From Acidobacteria bacterium Ga0074141 (GTDB taxonomy: Bacteria > Acidobacteriota > Blastocatellia > Pyrinomonadales > Pyrinomonadaceae), in NCBI GenBank assembly GCA_001464665.1, contig LNDP01000007.1, positions 1 through 63,681 on the forward strand: a stretch of 63,681 bases of DNA, given 5' to 3'. The notes beneath the pieces are model-generated. The model did not search any database. It saw only the letters and a program-made list of their open reading frames with translations, and was not told where the DNA came from. Positions 26,466 to 36,387 of the stretch are shown piece after piece. A program made the position numbers and the translations under genes. Position 1 is the first letter of the stretch; each line of letters starts with the position of its first letter.

Positions 26466-27212
26466 ATGTCGCAACTTAAATGGCAATTCACGACACTCGT
26501 CGAGGCCAAATGGGAAACTCCGACGGTTAAAACTCTTGTTCTAGATGCCCCCGCATGGACAGGACATAAGGCGGGGCAGCACGTTGATATTCGTCTGACC
26601 GCGGAAGACGGTTATCAGGCACAACGCAGTTATTCGATTGCCTCTGCACCCGACGACAAGAATTTATCTCTGACCGTAGAGCGGATCGAAGACGGCGAAG
26701 TATCTCCTTATCTAACAGATGTCTTGCAAACGGGCGAACGTCTCGAATTACGTGGACCTATTGGTGGATATTTTGTTTGGAATTCTGATCAAAAAAAGAA
26801 TAATTCTCAGCCGTTATTACTTATCGCCGGCGGCAGCGGTTTTGTACCTTTGATGGCAATGATTCGTCATCGAGCCAATGTTGGTGATAACACGCCGACA
26901 AGAGTTTTGTATTCGGCACGGTCGGATGAGGAGATAATTAACCGCGAAGAATTGGAGGAATTAGCGTCAAAAGATTCCGCACTTGAGATCATTTATACTC
27001 TAACCAGAAAGCAACCTAAACATTGGAAGGGCTACCATCGAAGAATTGATCGTCAAATGATTGGCGAAGTTGCTTGGACTATGAAAGATAATCCGCTGGC
27101 GTTTATTTGCGGACCGACCGCGCTGGTTGAATCGGCGGCAAATCTTTTGCAGGAAATTGAATATAAATCGGAGAATATCAAAACCGAGCGTTTCGGTCCG
27201 ACCGGAGGTTAA
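26466..27212 (+). CDS. FAD/NAD(P)-binding ferredoxin-reductase-type protein
   Basis: A 248-residue flavoprotein of the ferredoxin-NADP reductase superfamily. The FAD motif is RSYSIAS (about 59-65), the nucleotide-binding part has LLIAGGSGFVPLMAM, and the C-terminus has FICGPTALVESA. There is no iron-sulfur domain. It most likely passes electrons from NAD(P)H to the preceding sulfite-oxidase-like protein, in line with their 4-bp spacing. Confidence 0.88.
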   Translation: MSQLKWQFTTLVEAKWETPTVKTLVLDAPAWTGHKAGQHVDIRLTAEDGYQAQRSYSIASAPDDKNLSLTVERIEDGEVSPYLTDVLQTGERLELRGPIGGYFVWNSDQKKNNSQPLLLIAGGSGFVPLMAMIRHRANVGDNTPTRVLYSARSDEEIINREELEELASKDSALEIIYTLTRKQPKHWKGYHRRIDRQMIGEVAWTMKDNPLAFICGPTALVESAANLLQEIEYKSENIKTERFGPTGG

Positions 27213-27217
27213 ACGAT

Positions 27218-27493
27218 ATGAACGATAACGATTTGAGACTGGACGGCAACGCGGTGGGCGGACTGCTCGGCGAAATCTTTCAGTTCGAGATGACGACGGC
27301 GCAGACGACGTGCGCAGGTTGCGGCGCAATTAAAACGGTCGCCGAACTGATGCTTTATCGTCACGGAATGGGCGCAATCCTACGCTGCGCCTTCTGCGAC
27401 CAGGCGTTAATGCGAATTACTTGTATTCGCGGTTGTTACCGGCTCGATTTGAGCGGTATGAGCGGTCTGCAAGTTGATGCCGACGTTCATTAA
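27218..27493 (+). CDS. DUF6510 family zinc-ribbon protein
   Basis: A 91-residue protein with two CxxC knuckles (CAGC and CAFC) and an N-terminal DGNAVGGLLGEIFQ-type opening. This is the DUF6510 pattern, regularly found behind sulfite-oxidase-like and reductase genes. It starts 5 bp after the reductase gene. A structural or assembly role for the oxidoreductase pair is likely but unproven. Confidence 0.8.
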   Translation: MNDNDLRLDGNAVGGLLGEIFQFEMTTAQTTCAGCGAIKTVAELMLYRHGMGAILRCAFCDQALMRITCIRGCYRLDLSGMSGLQVDADVH

Positions 27494-27509
27494 ACAAGCG
27501 AGCTTATTC

Positions 27510-27890
27510 CAAAATCGGAAAAGAAATTTACATTCTGGTTGGCAAAGACGGGCAGGGGCGTAAATGACCGAGAAAGGATTTCTCAATTGTCAACAAATGT
27601 ATAAGGAAATCTTTTCATATGACAAATTTATTGGACGGTTACGTAATAGGATTCTGGAAAAGCCACGCCTGAAGAGAAAAAAGCGGCATTTGAGGGTTAT
27701 TACGCTTACTTCGGCACATTTGAAAGCGTGTTGACGCATCACATAAAAAACAGTTTTTATCCCAATGAAGTAGGAATTAATTCCACGCATTCCTTCAAAC
27801 TTTCAGAAAGCCGATTGGTTCTCTCAACCGCCCCCTTCCAGGAAGCGGGTGAACATCGTAACAATCGTATTACCTGAGAGCGTGTAAAGT
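27510..27890 (+). pseudogene. Lipocalin-like domain gene remnant
   Basis: The plus strand reads, in shifting frames, EEKKAAFEGYYAYFGTFE, VLTHHIKNSFYPNEVG and SESRLVLSTAPFQEAGE, then RIT*ERV, where intact lipocalin-like proteins have RLTWERV. The Trp codon has become TGA. The start and several joins are lost. No function remains. Confidence 0.7.
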
Positions 27891-27975
27891 GAAGTTTAAA
27901 CATCTTTGACTTGCAGGCGGCGTTTTCTTGACCAAAACCAATGGAAAGATTACTTAAACGACGAGGTGCGCGACA

Positions 27976-29550
27976 ATGGCAATTAACGTCTATGACCCGT
28001 GCGCTGACGGCGTTATCGAATCAGGAACTCCTGCGGAAAATTCGTTTGCTGAGAGCACAGGACACTGGATTCTGGCGGCGGCGATTTTGGGTTCGACCAT
28101 TACTTTTATCGACGGAGCGGTGGTTGGTATCGCTCTTCCGATATTGCAGAAAGAACTCGGCGCGAGCGTGTCCGAGGCTCAATGGATTGTCCAATCTTAC
28201 GCTCTGATGCTTGCTGCATTGTTGCTGATCGGCGGTTCTCTGGGCGACCGTTACGGCAGCAAAACAATCTTTGCGTGGGGCATTTTTGTTTTTGCCGCCG
28301 CATCGGTTGGGTGCGGTTTGTCAGCCGATATTTCGCAACTGATTTTGGCGCGGACAGCTCAGGGAATCGGAGCGGCTCTGCTTGTGCCGGGAAGTCTGGC
28401 GATTATCAGTCAATCGTTTCCTAAGGAAAAACGCGGCTCGGCAATCGGCACCTGGTCAGGTTCGACGGCGATTGCCGCCGGTTTCGGATCGGTTTTGGGG
28501 GGTTGGCTGATTGCTAATTTTTCCTGGCGTTTGATATTTTTTATCAATGTTCCGCTTGCTGTGATTGTGCTTTTAATCGTCTGGCGGCGTGTGCCGGAAA
28601 GCCGCGATGAGAAACAGGCAAAAAGTCTCGATTGGACGGGCGCAACACTGGCGACAATCGGGTTAGGCGGCGTGGTTTTCGGCATTATTGAAGCGGGCGG
28701 GCGCGGGTTCGGCGATGGCCTGGTAACCGCTAGTCTCGCCACCGGCATTGTCGCGCTGCTCTTATTTGTCGTTGTTGAATGGCACAGCCCCGCGCCGATG
28801 ATTCCGCTCGAACTTTTCCGCTCCAAGACTTTTATGGGAGCCAATCTTTTAACTTTGCTTTTGTATTCCGCGCTGGGAAGCGTCCTGTTTTTTTTGCCGT
28901 TTAATCTGATTCAAGTGCAGAATTATTCGACGACCGCCGCCGGAAGCTCCCTGCTGCCGTTCATTTTGATGATGTTTGCATTATCACGCTGGTCCGGCGG
29001 ACTTGTTGGGCGATACGGCTCGCGTCCGCCGCTCGTTGTCGGTCCCGTAATCGCGGCAATCGGCTTTTTGCTGTTCGCACTGCCCGAAACGGAGGCGGCG
29101 AGTTATTGGACGAGCTTTTTTCCGGCGATCCTAGTGATGAGTTTCGGAATGACCGTTAGCGTCGCGCCCCTAACGACAACCGTGTTGGGCTCGGTCGCCA
29201 CAAATCAAGCCGGCATCGCGTCGGGCATTAACAATGCCATTTCGCGCACGGCAAGTCTGCTTTCGGTCGCCGTGTTGGGAATTTTTATGCTTCAGACATT
29301 CAGCGCAGATCTCGACCGCAAATTAAACGCGCTCGAAATTCCCGCTGAAATTCGTCTTCAAGTGGAGGGCGGGAAAAACGCTCTCGCCGCCTTGAAAATT
29401 CCTGAAAATGCGAGCGACGAATCTAAACAAACCATCAGACAAGTTGTTAATGAATCATTCGTTACCGGTTTTCGCCTCGTCGCATATATCGCCGCCGGTC
29501 TCGCGTTGTTAAGCGCGGCGGCGGCGTGGTGGTTGATTGCGAAAAAATAA
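27976..29550 (+). CDS. MFS drug exporter, DHA2 (EmrB/QacA) type
   Basis: A 524-residue membrane protein with about 14 helices. DHA2 hallmarks are FIDGAVVGIALP in helix 1, WIVQSYALMLAALLLIGGSLGDRYG between helices 2 and 3 (LGDRYG motif), and a TAQGIGAALLVPGSL motif C segment. It would expel hydrophobic toxic compounds using the proton gradient. No EmrA-type adaptor or TetR regulator is intact next to it, though a TetR-like scrap may lie downstream. The gene appears complete. Confidence 0.9.
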   Translation: MAINVYDPCADGVIESGTPAENSFAESTGHWILAAAILGSTITFIDGAVVGIALPILQKELGASVSEAQWIVQSYALMLAALLLIGGSLGDRYGSKTIFAWGIFVFAAASVGCGLSADISQLILARTAQGIGAALLVPGSLAIISQSFPKEKRGSAIGTWSGSTAIAAGFGSVLGGWLIANFSWRLIFFINVPLAVIVLLIVWRRVPESRDEKQAKSLDWTGATLATIGLGGVVFGIIEAGGRGFGDGLVTASLATGIVALLLFVVVEWHSPAPMIPLELFRSKTFMGANLLTLLLYSALGSVLFFLPFNLIQVQNYSTTAAGSSLLPFILMMFALSRWSGGLVGRYGSRPPLVVGPVIAAIGFLLFALPETEAASYWTSFFPAILVMSFGMTVSVAPLTTTVLGSVATNQAGIASGINNAISRTASLLSVAVLGIFMLQTFSADLDRKLNALEIPAEIRLQVEGGKNALAALKIPENASDESKQTIRQVVNESFVTGFRLVAYIAAGLALLSAAAAWWLIAKK

Positions 29551-30311
29551 GACGAGAAATGGGACGAAAACTTTAAATAAGCCACGGTTCTGTTGACATT
29601 TGGTCTAGAGATCATCTAACCACTAATGGAAGTTAGATTGATCTATATACAATGGCAGAAAAATTCGGGTCCGCGTGAGGACGATTTACCTGGATATTCG
29701 TGCCTTGGAAGATGCCCGCGTTCCGATTTGCGCGGCAGACGGAAGGCTTTCGCTGGCGGTTATGTTCACCGAAAACGAAGCAAACGCTTTAATTTTGGCG
29801 GAACAGTTAGTCTAGAAAAACAGCGATAGTTCGCTCATTAAAGATTATTCGGAAGCCGTCGACAAAATCAAAGCCGTCTAAAAAATCATCTCAAAGACAG
29901 AGCCAATTTGCTTGGCGAGCGGACCCAATTCGATCAAAACATCGATAAGGAAAGAACCAGCGAATTGCCGGGTCGGATAGAGCAGCGTCGGCGGCTGTAG
30001 CGCTTTGGGCATTCCTCCAAGGAGCCGTGTCGCTGAACGCCGCTCAAGGGTTCGGCGCGAACAAACCTGCAAGCGGTCTTGAATTCGGGTTTGACGCGTG
30101 GTTGATGGCTGTTTCTATGCGTGAGGAGCAATAGAGGAACTCTGTGGTGGTTTAATAAAATTCGAAAAAACAAATTTGAGTGTTGCAACATGATTATTTT
30201 CGTGTTGGGGTTTTTGCAATGACACATAAACTCAAACAACGCCTAAACAAAACTCCGACTTTGAAAGCCCGGTGAACGAGGCCTGAAATTTACTCGGCGG
30301 AGAAGGAAGAA
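29551..30311. other. Decayed sequence without an intact gene
   Basis: From about 29660 the plus strand reads IYLDIRALEDARVPICAAD...MFTENEANALILAEQLV, a stop, then KNSDSSLIKDYSEAVDKIKAV, a broken small protein of no known family. Near 29990-30060 a frame reads VALWAFLQGAVSLNAA, which weakly recalls a TetR C-terminal helix. No RNA gene or inverted repeat was found. Confidence 0.5.
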
Positions 30312-31133
30312 ATGATTATGAAAACAAACAATGACGAAACGGTTTTCCCAACTTATTTTATTTCGCACGGCGGCGGTCCGTGGTTTTGGTTGGAGGAGCA
30401 GAAACCGTTTTACGCGAATTTGAAAAAATCTCTGCGAGCGATGCCCGCCGAAGTTGGCTCGACTCCGAAAGCGATTCTAGTCGTTTCCGGGCATTGGGAA
30501 GAAGACGATTTTGCGGTGATGACCCGCCCGCAGCCGCCAATGATTTACGACTATGTGGGTTTTCCAGAACACACGTACCGAGTGAAATACGATGCGCCCG
30601 GCTCGCCGGAAATTGCCGCCCGCGTGCTGGAATTGTTGAGAAACGCCGGATTCGAGACGCACGGCGATGCGGAGCGCGGCTTCAATCACGGAACTTTCGT
30701 GCCGCTCGCCGCCGCATATCCAGCGGCTGACGTACCGGTGCTTGAGTTATCTATTAGAAAAGATTACGACCCCGAAACGCATCTGGCGGTCGGCAGAGTG
30801 CTCGCGCCGCTGCGACGCGAAGGCGTTTTGATTGTGGGAAGCGGTCTCAGCTATCACAATTTGCGGCAGTTCGGAGCGCAGGCGCGCGTTCCTTCGCACG
30901 AGTTCGACCGCTGGCTGACCGAAGCAGTGTGCGAATCGGCTGCCGGAGAAAGAAGCGAAAAACTTCGCCGTTGGGCGAATGCGCCGTCGGCGCGGCTCGC
31001 GCATCCGCGCGAAGACCATTTGATTCCGCTGATGGTTGCTGTCGGCGCGGCGGAAACGGAATCGGGCGAGCGGGTTTATCACGAGGACGCATTTTTCGGC
31101 GGCATCGCCGTATCGAGTTATCGTTTCGGTTAA
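30312..31133 (+). CDS. ygiD: DODA-type extradiol ring-cleavage dioxygenase
   Basis: A 273-residue LigB-superfamily enzyme of the 4,5-DOPA dioxygenase type. Metal and active-site signatures are SHGGGPW near the N-terminus, SGHWEE, GFNHGTFVPLAAAYP, SGLSYHNLR and HPREDHLIPLMVA. It likely opens a catechol ring using a non-haem metal. Related YgiD proteins are commonly paired with quinone and aromatic stress genes, in keeping with AzoR and the exporter nearby. The natural substrate is unknown. Confidence 0.88.
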   Translation: MIMKTNNDETVFPTYFISHGGGPWFWLEEQKPFYANLKKSLRAMPAEVGSTPKAILVVSGHWEEDDFAVMTRPQPPMIYDYVGFPEHTYRVKYDAPGSPEIAARVLELLRNAGFETHGDAERGFNHGTFVPLAAAYPAADVPVLELSIRKDYDPETHLAVGRVLAPLRREGVLIVGSGLSYHNLRQFGAQARVPSHEFDRWLTEAVCESAAGERSEKLRRWANAPSARLAHPREDHLIPLMVAVGAAETESGERVYHEDAFFGGIAVSSYRFG

Positions 31134-31242
31134 TTTAGCAGTTCGCTGAAACGTTCAGGTCGAAGTTTATCAACTCAAACTTGAACACAGTAATTTGAAA
31201 AATAAGGAAAAAACCACGTTTAAAACAAGGAGAACAAAGACT

Positions 31243-31932
31243 ATGAAAACGATGAGGAACACAATTTTAGCGGCAATATTAATGGCATTAATCGCGTTGC
31301 CGTTCGTCAGCAGCATCAACAACACTTCGACAGCTCAGGCGCAGGAAAAAACCAAATCGGGAAAAGTCAATGCCACTTCAGTTCCCGCCGGAACTTACAA
31401 TCTCGACCCGGCGCACAGCATCATCGGGTTCGCCGTCCGGCATCTGGAAATCAACTGGGTTGAAGGGCGATTCAAAGATTTCACCGGCACCATTATATTA
31501 CAACGATCAGCACGCAACAAAATCTACGGCCGATATCATCGCCAAAATCGAAAGCGTTGATACGAGAGTCGCACCGCGCGACGCGCATTTGAAAACGTTG
31601 GACTTTTTCGACGCCGCGGCTTATCCGGAGATGAAATTCGTCAGCACTCGAATCGAGAAAAACGGCAAGGAAAAATACGTTTTGCACGGCGATTTGACGA
31701 TGAAGGGCGTAACAAACAAATCGAATTCCCTTTCACCTTTACCGGCGCGATCAAGGACCCGTGGGGTAACACTCGTTTTGGCATTGAAGTGCACACAAGG
31801 ATTAACCGCCGCGAGTACGGTATCAATTACGGCAACGCGCTGGCAGGCGGCGGCTTTGATGTCGGCAATGAAATAACGATTGATTTGAATTTGGAGGCGA
31901 TTAAGCCGGAAGCCAAGACCGCTGTGCAATAA
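31243..31932 (+). pseudogene. YceI-family periplasmic protein, two frameshifts
   Basis: The first frame gives a signal peptide (MKTMRNTILAAIL to AQAQ) and the YceI opening YNLDPAHSIIGFAVRHLEI. A shift near 31495 moves to DTRVAPRDAHLKTLDFFDAA and HGDLTMKGVT. A second near 31715 moves to FPFTFTGAIKDPWGN and FDVGNEITIDLNLEA, ending at the TAA at 31930. All parts of YceI are present, so only two small indels break it. YceI proteins bind isoprenoid-like lipids. Confidence 0.8.
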
Positions 31933-32003
31933 AACTTTCGAATACTCTTTTTGAAAGAGTGTACACATTCTAACGACCGTGACAGATGACAAGGAGAAAA
32001 ACC

Positions 32004-32375
32004 ATGACAAATGAACCTAAAATCAATTTTAAATGGTTCAACCAAAGTTGCTTTCTAACCCGGTGCCCTGATCTCAGCCACGACGAGTTTTACCGCTACT
32101 GGACAGATGTTCATACGCCAATGCTCGCCAAGCCGATACCGCGCGCACCGATGGTGCATCGCTACGTTCAGCTGCACACCATTACCGAGGATGTGCCTGC
32201 ACTCTAGACCGCTCTATACGACGGGGTCGCCGAGATCTGGTTCGACAACTTGGCGGATGCCGCCGCGATGTTCACGTCGGACCACTATAACAATATAGTC
32301 GCCAAAGACGAGGAGAATTTTCTCGACCGTGCCAAGACGGCGTTTCTCTACAGCTATGAAAAATCAATCATTTAA
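32004..32375 (+). pseudogene. EthD-domain protein with internal stop
   Basis: The frame of 124 codons reads as an EthD protein: FNQSCFLTRCPDLSHDEFYRYW, DVHTPM, MVHRYVQLH, then after a TAG at 32205 it goes on as ALYDGVAEIWFDNLADA and ends SYEKSII. The stop probably replaced a CAG codon. Everything else is intact, so this is a recent nonsense mutation or a sequencing error. Confidence 0.75.
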
Positions 32376-32545
32376 CACCCTGACTATTGATGGTAAACTA
32401 TAAGTTTCTGCGGATGGTGTTTGCCTGCGACCATCGCGCAGTCCCCGGCTACTGCAAACAGGTGTTTTTTTCAGGCTCCGACTGAACTTGCATCCTGAGA
32501 TTTATTGGTAAAAGGGGATTATAAGGAAAGTGAAAGGAAATTATT

Positions 32546-33163
32546 ATGACAAAACTTTTAATTATTGAGGCAAGCCCGCGCGGAGAACAATCGATCTCAC
32601 GCAGCCTCGCAAAAACATTTGTAGAGCAGTGGAAAACTGCGCACCCGGGCGGTGAAGTCGTCGAACGCGATCTCGCAAAGATGGATTTGCCTTACGTGAA
32701 TCTGCCCTGGCTAGGAGCCAGCCTGACCCCCTTGGAGAAGCACACTCCCGAAATGAAGGAGGTGCTTCGGGTGTCGGACGAACTTGTTGCCGAACTTCTG
32801 TCCGCCGACCACATTGCCATCAGCACCCCGGTTCACAACTACAATATTCCGGCAAACCTAAAGTCTTATGTCGACCACATCGTCCGCAAAGGGCTGACCC
32901 TGGGAATGACGGGCGAGGGTCTGGTTCACGGCAAAAAAGCCACGATTTTAATGGCTTCGGGCGGTGTCTATACGGAGGGTTCGCCGATTCGGGATCGGGA
33001 CATCGCAACCGTGTATTTGCGCCTGATTCTCAAAGTAATCGGAATCGAGGACGTGACCTTTGTTGCATCCGGCGGAACAAAGGTTGTCGACCTTGGAGAA
33101 ACACCGCGAGCTGAATTTCTCCAGAGGTTTGAACCAGCCGTCACGTCGGCAGCGCAGGCGTGA
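32546..33163 (+). CDS. azoR: FMN-dependent NADH-azoreductase
   Basis: A 205-residue flavodoxin-like quinone reductase. The FMN phosphate loop is [15 protein letters not shown] near the start, and further FMN contacts are in [17 protein letters not shown] and [10 protein letters not shown]. AzoR reduces quinones and azo compounds with NADH. It has GGAAA before the start and a strong terminator-like hairpin 45 bp downstream. It fits the electrophile-detoxification theme of the surrounding genes. Confidence 0.92.
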   Translation: MTKLLIIEASPRGEQSISRSLAKTFVEQWKTAHPGGEVVERDLAKMDLPYVNLPWLGASLTPLEKHTPEMKEVLRVSDELVAELLSADHIAISTPVHNYNIPANLKSYVDHIVRKGLTLGMTGEGLVHGKKATILMASGGVYTEGSPIRDRDIATVYLRLILKVIGIEDVTFVASGGTKVVDLGETPRAEFLQRFEPAVTSAAQA

Positions 33164-33205
33164 CGTTCTGGAGAGCCAGACGAAAGCCATAACGCTTACA
33201 AACTA

Positions 33206-33245
33206 AAAGCGGTGCGCTTCAAATTAGAGCGCACCGCCTTTGGCT
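33206..33245 (+). terminator. Probable intrinsic terminator after azoR
   Basis: A perfect 10-bp stem pairs 33209-33218 (GCGGTGCGCT) with 33228-33237 (AGCGCACCGC) around a 9-base loop, extended by AAA and TTT on the outside. Its T tract is short and broken. Confidence 0.7.
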
Positions 33246-33765
33246 TTGACAGCTACAAATGCCTCATCGACGGGCATCCATCTACTTATCGCAGTCCGCG
33301 CCCCAAAACGTCGTTTGGCTATCAGAGCCATCGTCCAAATAATCCGGATTCGATGCGACCGGCTTGACCGCAAGACTTTCAAAAACCCACTTGCCGGTTT
33401 TGACTGTCGCGCAAGCCGTCAAAAGAAAGGCGCATGTTAAAAGTTATGTGCAACTACGCACAAACATAGCAAAATCGTTTCGTTTACCCTATCAATCAGG
33501 GAAGAATTAAGAACTAAATAGGATCAGTATCCGATTGAAAATAATCAGAAATAAAGTGTCGCAGAGCGACAGGAACAACCCCAAAGTTGTATATTAAAAC
33601 TAGCTCGAACACGACACGTTCAAAGCCGAATTCGGACGGCGAGCGATTTTTCGAGCATTAACGCAGACAATGAACTGCCGGACAAAAGCACAGCATTTAG
33701 AAGTGAACCAGCAATTGAAACAGTAGTGACAAGCAGTTAGGAGATTCATCCTGTCCACAGAAATA
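33246..33765. other. Intergenic stretch, no gene seen
   Basis: About 520 bases between the terminator and the thioredoxin-like gene. The reading frames are short and match nothing. No repeat or RNA gene was recognised. Confidence 0.5.
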
Positions 33766-34248
33766 TTGAATATACAAGCTCCAGAGCTGCGAGTAGCTAC
33801 CTGGATTGATGCCGACGGGAAGAATCGCGCATCGCTGCGCCTGGCGGAACTCGGCGATGGATACAAAATCCTCTATTGCTTTCAGCACTGGTGTCCAGGC
33901 TGCCATACAAATGGATTTCCAACACTCAAGCGGCTAGTGGACGAGCTTTCGGACAAGGGTTTCGGATTTGCCGTGGTGCAGACCGTTTTTGAAGGCGCGG
34001 AAACCAACACGAGCGAAAGACTGCGCGAGACGCAGTTGCGCTATGCTCTTAAGCTGCCCTTCGGTCATGATCCCGCCCCCGAAGGCGAGAACTACCCGAC
34101 CGTAATGGCGGATTATCACACCAGAGGCACTCCGTGGTTCATCGTCATCAATCCGCAGGGCGAGGTCTTTTTCAACGACTTTCGGCTGGATGCCGACCGA
34201 TTTCTGACCGCATTCGCGCCACGCTCTCGTGTTGTCAATCAATCATAG
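33766..34248 (+). CDS. Thioredoxin-fold redox protein (TlpA/AhpC-like)
   Basis: A 160-residue thioredoxin-like protein with the redox motif CPGC (in HWCPGCHTNGFP) and a cis-proline region TRGTPWFIVINPQG. There is no signal peptide, so it acts in the cytosol. The annotated start is TTG at 33766; a CTG at 33751 behind a GGAG at about 33740 is an alternative. It most resembles peroxiredoxin-like or TlpA-like family members. The partner is unknown. Confidence 0.8.
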   Translation: MNIQAPELRVATWIDADGKNRASLRLAELGDGYKILYCFQHWCPGCHTNGFPTLKRLVDELSDKGFGFAVVQTVFEGAETNTSERLRETQLRYALKLPFGHDPAPEGENYPTVMADYHTRGTPWFIVINPQGEVFFNDFRLDADRFLTAFAPRSRVVNQS

Positions 34249-34321
34249 AGCAAGCGGAAATAGTTGATGTTGAACAAAATGCAACCAAATTGCGATAGCA
34301 GATTAGAACAGGTAAAAAAAA

Positions 34322-34768
34322 ATGAACAAATCTAAAATAAAAACAAAATTGCTCGAACTCGAACACGGCGATATTGAATCTGCCGTTAAAAGTTATGAAT
34401 CGTATTTTGGCGAAGCCACAATGGAAAGAGATCGGACAGTTGATTTCGAGCATTCATCCACGGTTATTCGGGATCGCCCCGTTTTGGAAAGCCTCGAAGG
34501 ACTTATCCACGAACACGAAAATCATTTGGAAATTATCAATTCGATTTCGTTTGATGAAAAAGAAACGGTTGAACCGGGAGCGGTTGTCGAACTCAATAAA
34601 AATCGATTTTTCGTGATTGCTGTTCTAACGGATGAATTTGAATGCGAAGGCAATAATTTAATGGGAATTTCTACACAATCCCCCTTATACGACGCAATAA
34701 AAGGCTTGAGTGCGGGAGATGATTTTGAAATTCACGACAAAACATTTGAAATAAGTGCGATTTACTAA
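34322..34768 (+). CDS. GreA/GreB-type C-terminal domain protein
   Basis: A 148-residue protein. The second half has the FKBP-like fold seen at the end of Gre factors (PGAVVELNKNRFFVIAV, ISTQSPLYDAIKGLSAGDDFEI). The first half is a short, charged helical region, not the full Gre coiled coil. It could be a Gre-fold binder of RNA polymerase secondary channel like Rnk, or another member. The local base composition is AT-rich. Confidence 0.65.
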   Translation: MNKSKIKTKLLELEHGDIESAVKSYESYFGEATMERDRTVDFEHSSTVIRDRPVLESLEGLIHEHENHLEIINSISFDEKETVEPGAVVELNKNRFFVIAVLTDEFECEGNNLMGISTQSPLYDAIKGLSAGDDFEIHDKTFEISAIY

Positions 34769-34769
34769 A

Positions 34770-34930
34770 AGAAATCGGTAGGAAAATAGTAAAAGCCGTT
34801 TGGAATAAAAAAATCGCTGAGGGCGGCGATACATCTGAAATCGCAGGCAATCAGTATTTTCCGCCGGATAGCGTCAATCAATAATCTCTAAAACAGAGCG
34901 AAATGCAAAGGGCCTGCCCGTGTAAAAGGC
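34770..34930 (+). pseudogene. DUF427 gene fragment
   Basis: The plus strand reads KAVWNKKIAEGGDTSEIAG and NQYFPPDSVN, then a stop and SLKQSEMQRACPCKR, matching the DUF427 order (KAIWNG, EGNHYFPPESVN, then the CPWKG site). It is truncated after that point. Confidence 0.65.
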
Positions 34931-35410
34931 TTTCTTCGTGACGACAAAAATCATTTCGGCAACTGAACTTGCGAGTATTCAGGTGAATCCGAATCGCTAC
35001 ACCGTGCCAAGGTAAAGAGTCTGCCAATCCGCGAACATAATGGCTGAGCAAACTCCGGGAACGGTTATGGCAAATCGGGAAGATTCCGAAAATCTGCGAT
35101 GTTTGTGCCAAAATATTTATCAAATCTGAATCGGAAACAAAAGACGAAATTGGATTGCGTCAGGATCAGCCGATAAAGTTGAAACTCGCATTCCACAAAT
35201 TTACAATTTTCTTATGCTTGTACCAAAAATACAGAAGAGGAAAAAACTTGACCGTCTCAGTTTCTATTTTCACCTTGATAATAAGTTTCCTTTTACACGA
35301 CCAGTTTCAACGTAGGCCCTTGCATCATTTGTTTGTTCAAATGAAAATGCTTCGTCAATATACTGGTTTTACACATCCCGACTCATATAGAGTCGGGCGT
35401 GTAGATAAAT
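34931..35410. other. AT-rich stretch with a second oxidoreductase scrap
   Basis: No intact gene. On the minus strand, about 35366 to 35270 reads YIDEAFSFEQTNDARAYVE and TGRVKG, the C-terminal end of a zinc-type (MDR) oxidoreductase. The rest is unrecognised. Confidence 0.5.
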
Positions 35411-36331
35411 TTAAATATTTATTGCAATTTTGCCAACAGTTCTACCTTTTTCGAAATACAAATGAGCCTCACGCATCTCGTCAAAGGAAAATGTTTTCGA
35501 AACGTGTGATTTCAATATTCCTTTTTTCCAATAACTGTGCAATTTTTAACATATCGTCACCTGATGACTCTACAAGTAAAAATGACAAATCCACACTTTT
35601 TGCTTTAGCCTTGTCATTATCTTCATTAGAAATATTCCCAGATGGAATTGTAACAATGATTCCGCCTTCTTTTGTCACATCTATTGATGTGGAAATAATA
35701 TCCTCGGAAACGGTACTTAGAACAAAATCAGCGTCAGTAACTATCTCGGAAAAATCTTCGGTTGTGTAATCGATATGTTTATCTGCTCCATTTTGCAAAA
35801 TAAATTCCTTGTTTTTTGTCGATGAAGTGCCATATACATAAGCTCCAAAGTGTTTCGAAGCACCGTGAATTAAAACTCGATCACCTTTTTTACGTTTCCT
35901 TTTTTTACTATGGCTTGCCTAGCTGTAAGGGCAGCAAGAGTAGTAGATGATGCTTCTTGATGAGAAATATTTGTGGGTTTTAAAGTTAAATGTGCTGATG
36001 GAACTGCGACGAATTCTGAATAAGCATTTCCTTTTCCAGGAAAATTAGCCATTCCAAAAACAGGATCACCGATTTTGAAATCTGTCACGTCTTCTCCAAC
36101 TTCAACTATTGTTCCTGACAAATCCCAACCTAAAACTGCAGGTCGATCTTCTCCAAGAAGCCAAGTTAATGCACCGCTATTTGACCTTGCTTTATAATCG
36201 ACAGGATTAATACTTAATGAAACTGTTTTTACCAACACTTCATTATTTTTGATTGCTGGCGTTGCTATATCTATAAATTTTAGATTATCAACACTGCCTG
36301 CTTCGCTTAAACTTATTGTTTTATTTTTTAT
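35411..36331 (-). pseudogene. Zinc-type (MDR) NADP-dependent oxidoreductase, two frameshifts
   Basis: Three frames give a complete quinone-oxidoreductase-like protein. From about 36331: TISLSEAGSVDNLKF, SINPVDYKARSN, LGWDLSGTIVEVGEDV. Then a shift at an A6 run near 35884 leads to GDRVLIHGASKHFGAYV. A second shift at an A6 run near 35515 leads to SHVSKTFSFDEMREAHLYFEKGR and the end KIAINI. Both indels are in A homopolymers. The expected ATG reads ATA. The segment is markedly AT-rich relative to its neighbours, a sign of transfer. Confidence 0.75.
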
Positions 36332-36387
36332 TTATTATTGTTACTTCTATGTGTTATTTAGCTAAAAACCCAATGATCGGGATCAGA

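Noticed and set aside
28410-28844. 144-codon minus-strand frame
   Set aside because: Antisense to the MFS exporter.
35155-35769. 204-codon plus-strand frame in the AT-rich insert
   Set aside because: It is the complement of the zinc-type oxidoreductase, which has real homology on the minus strand.
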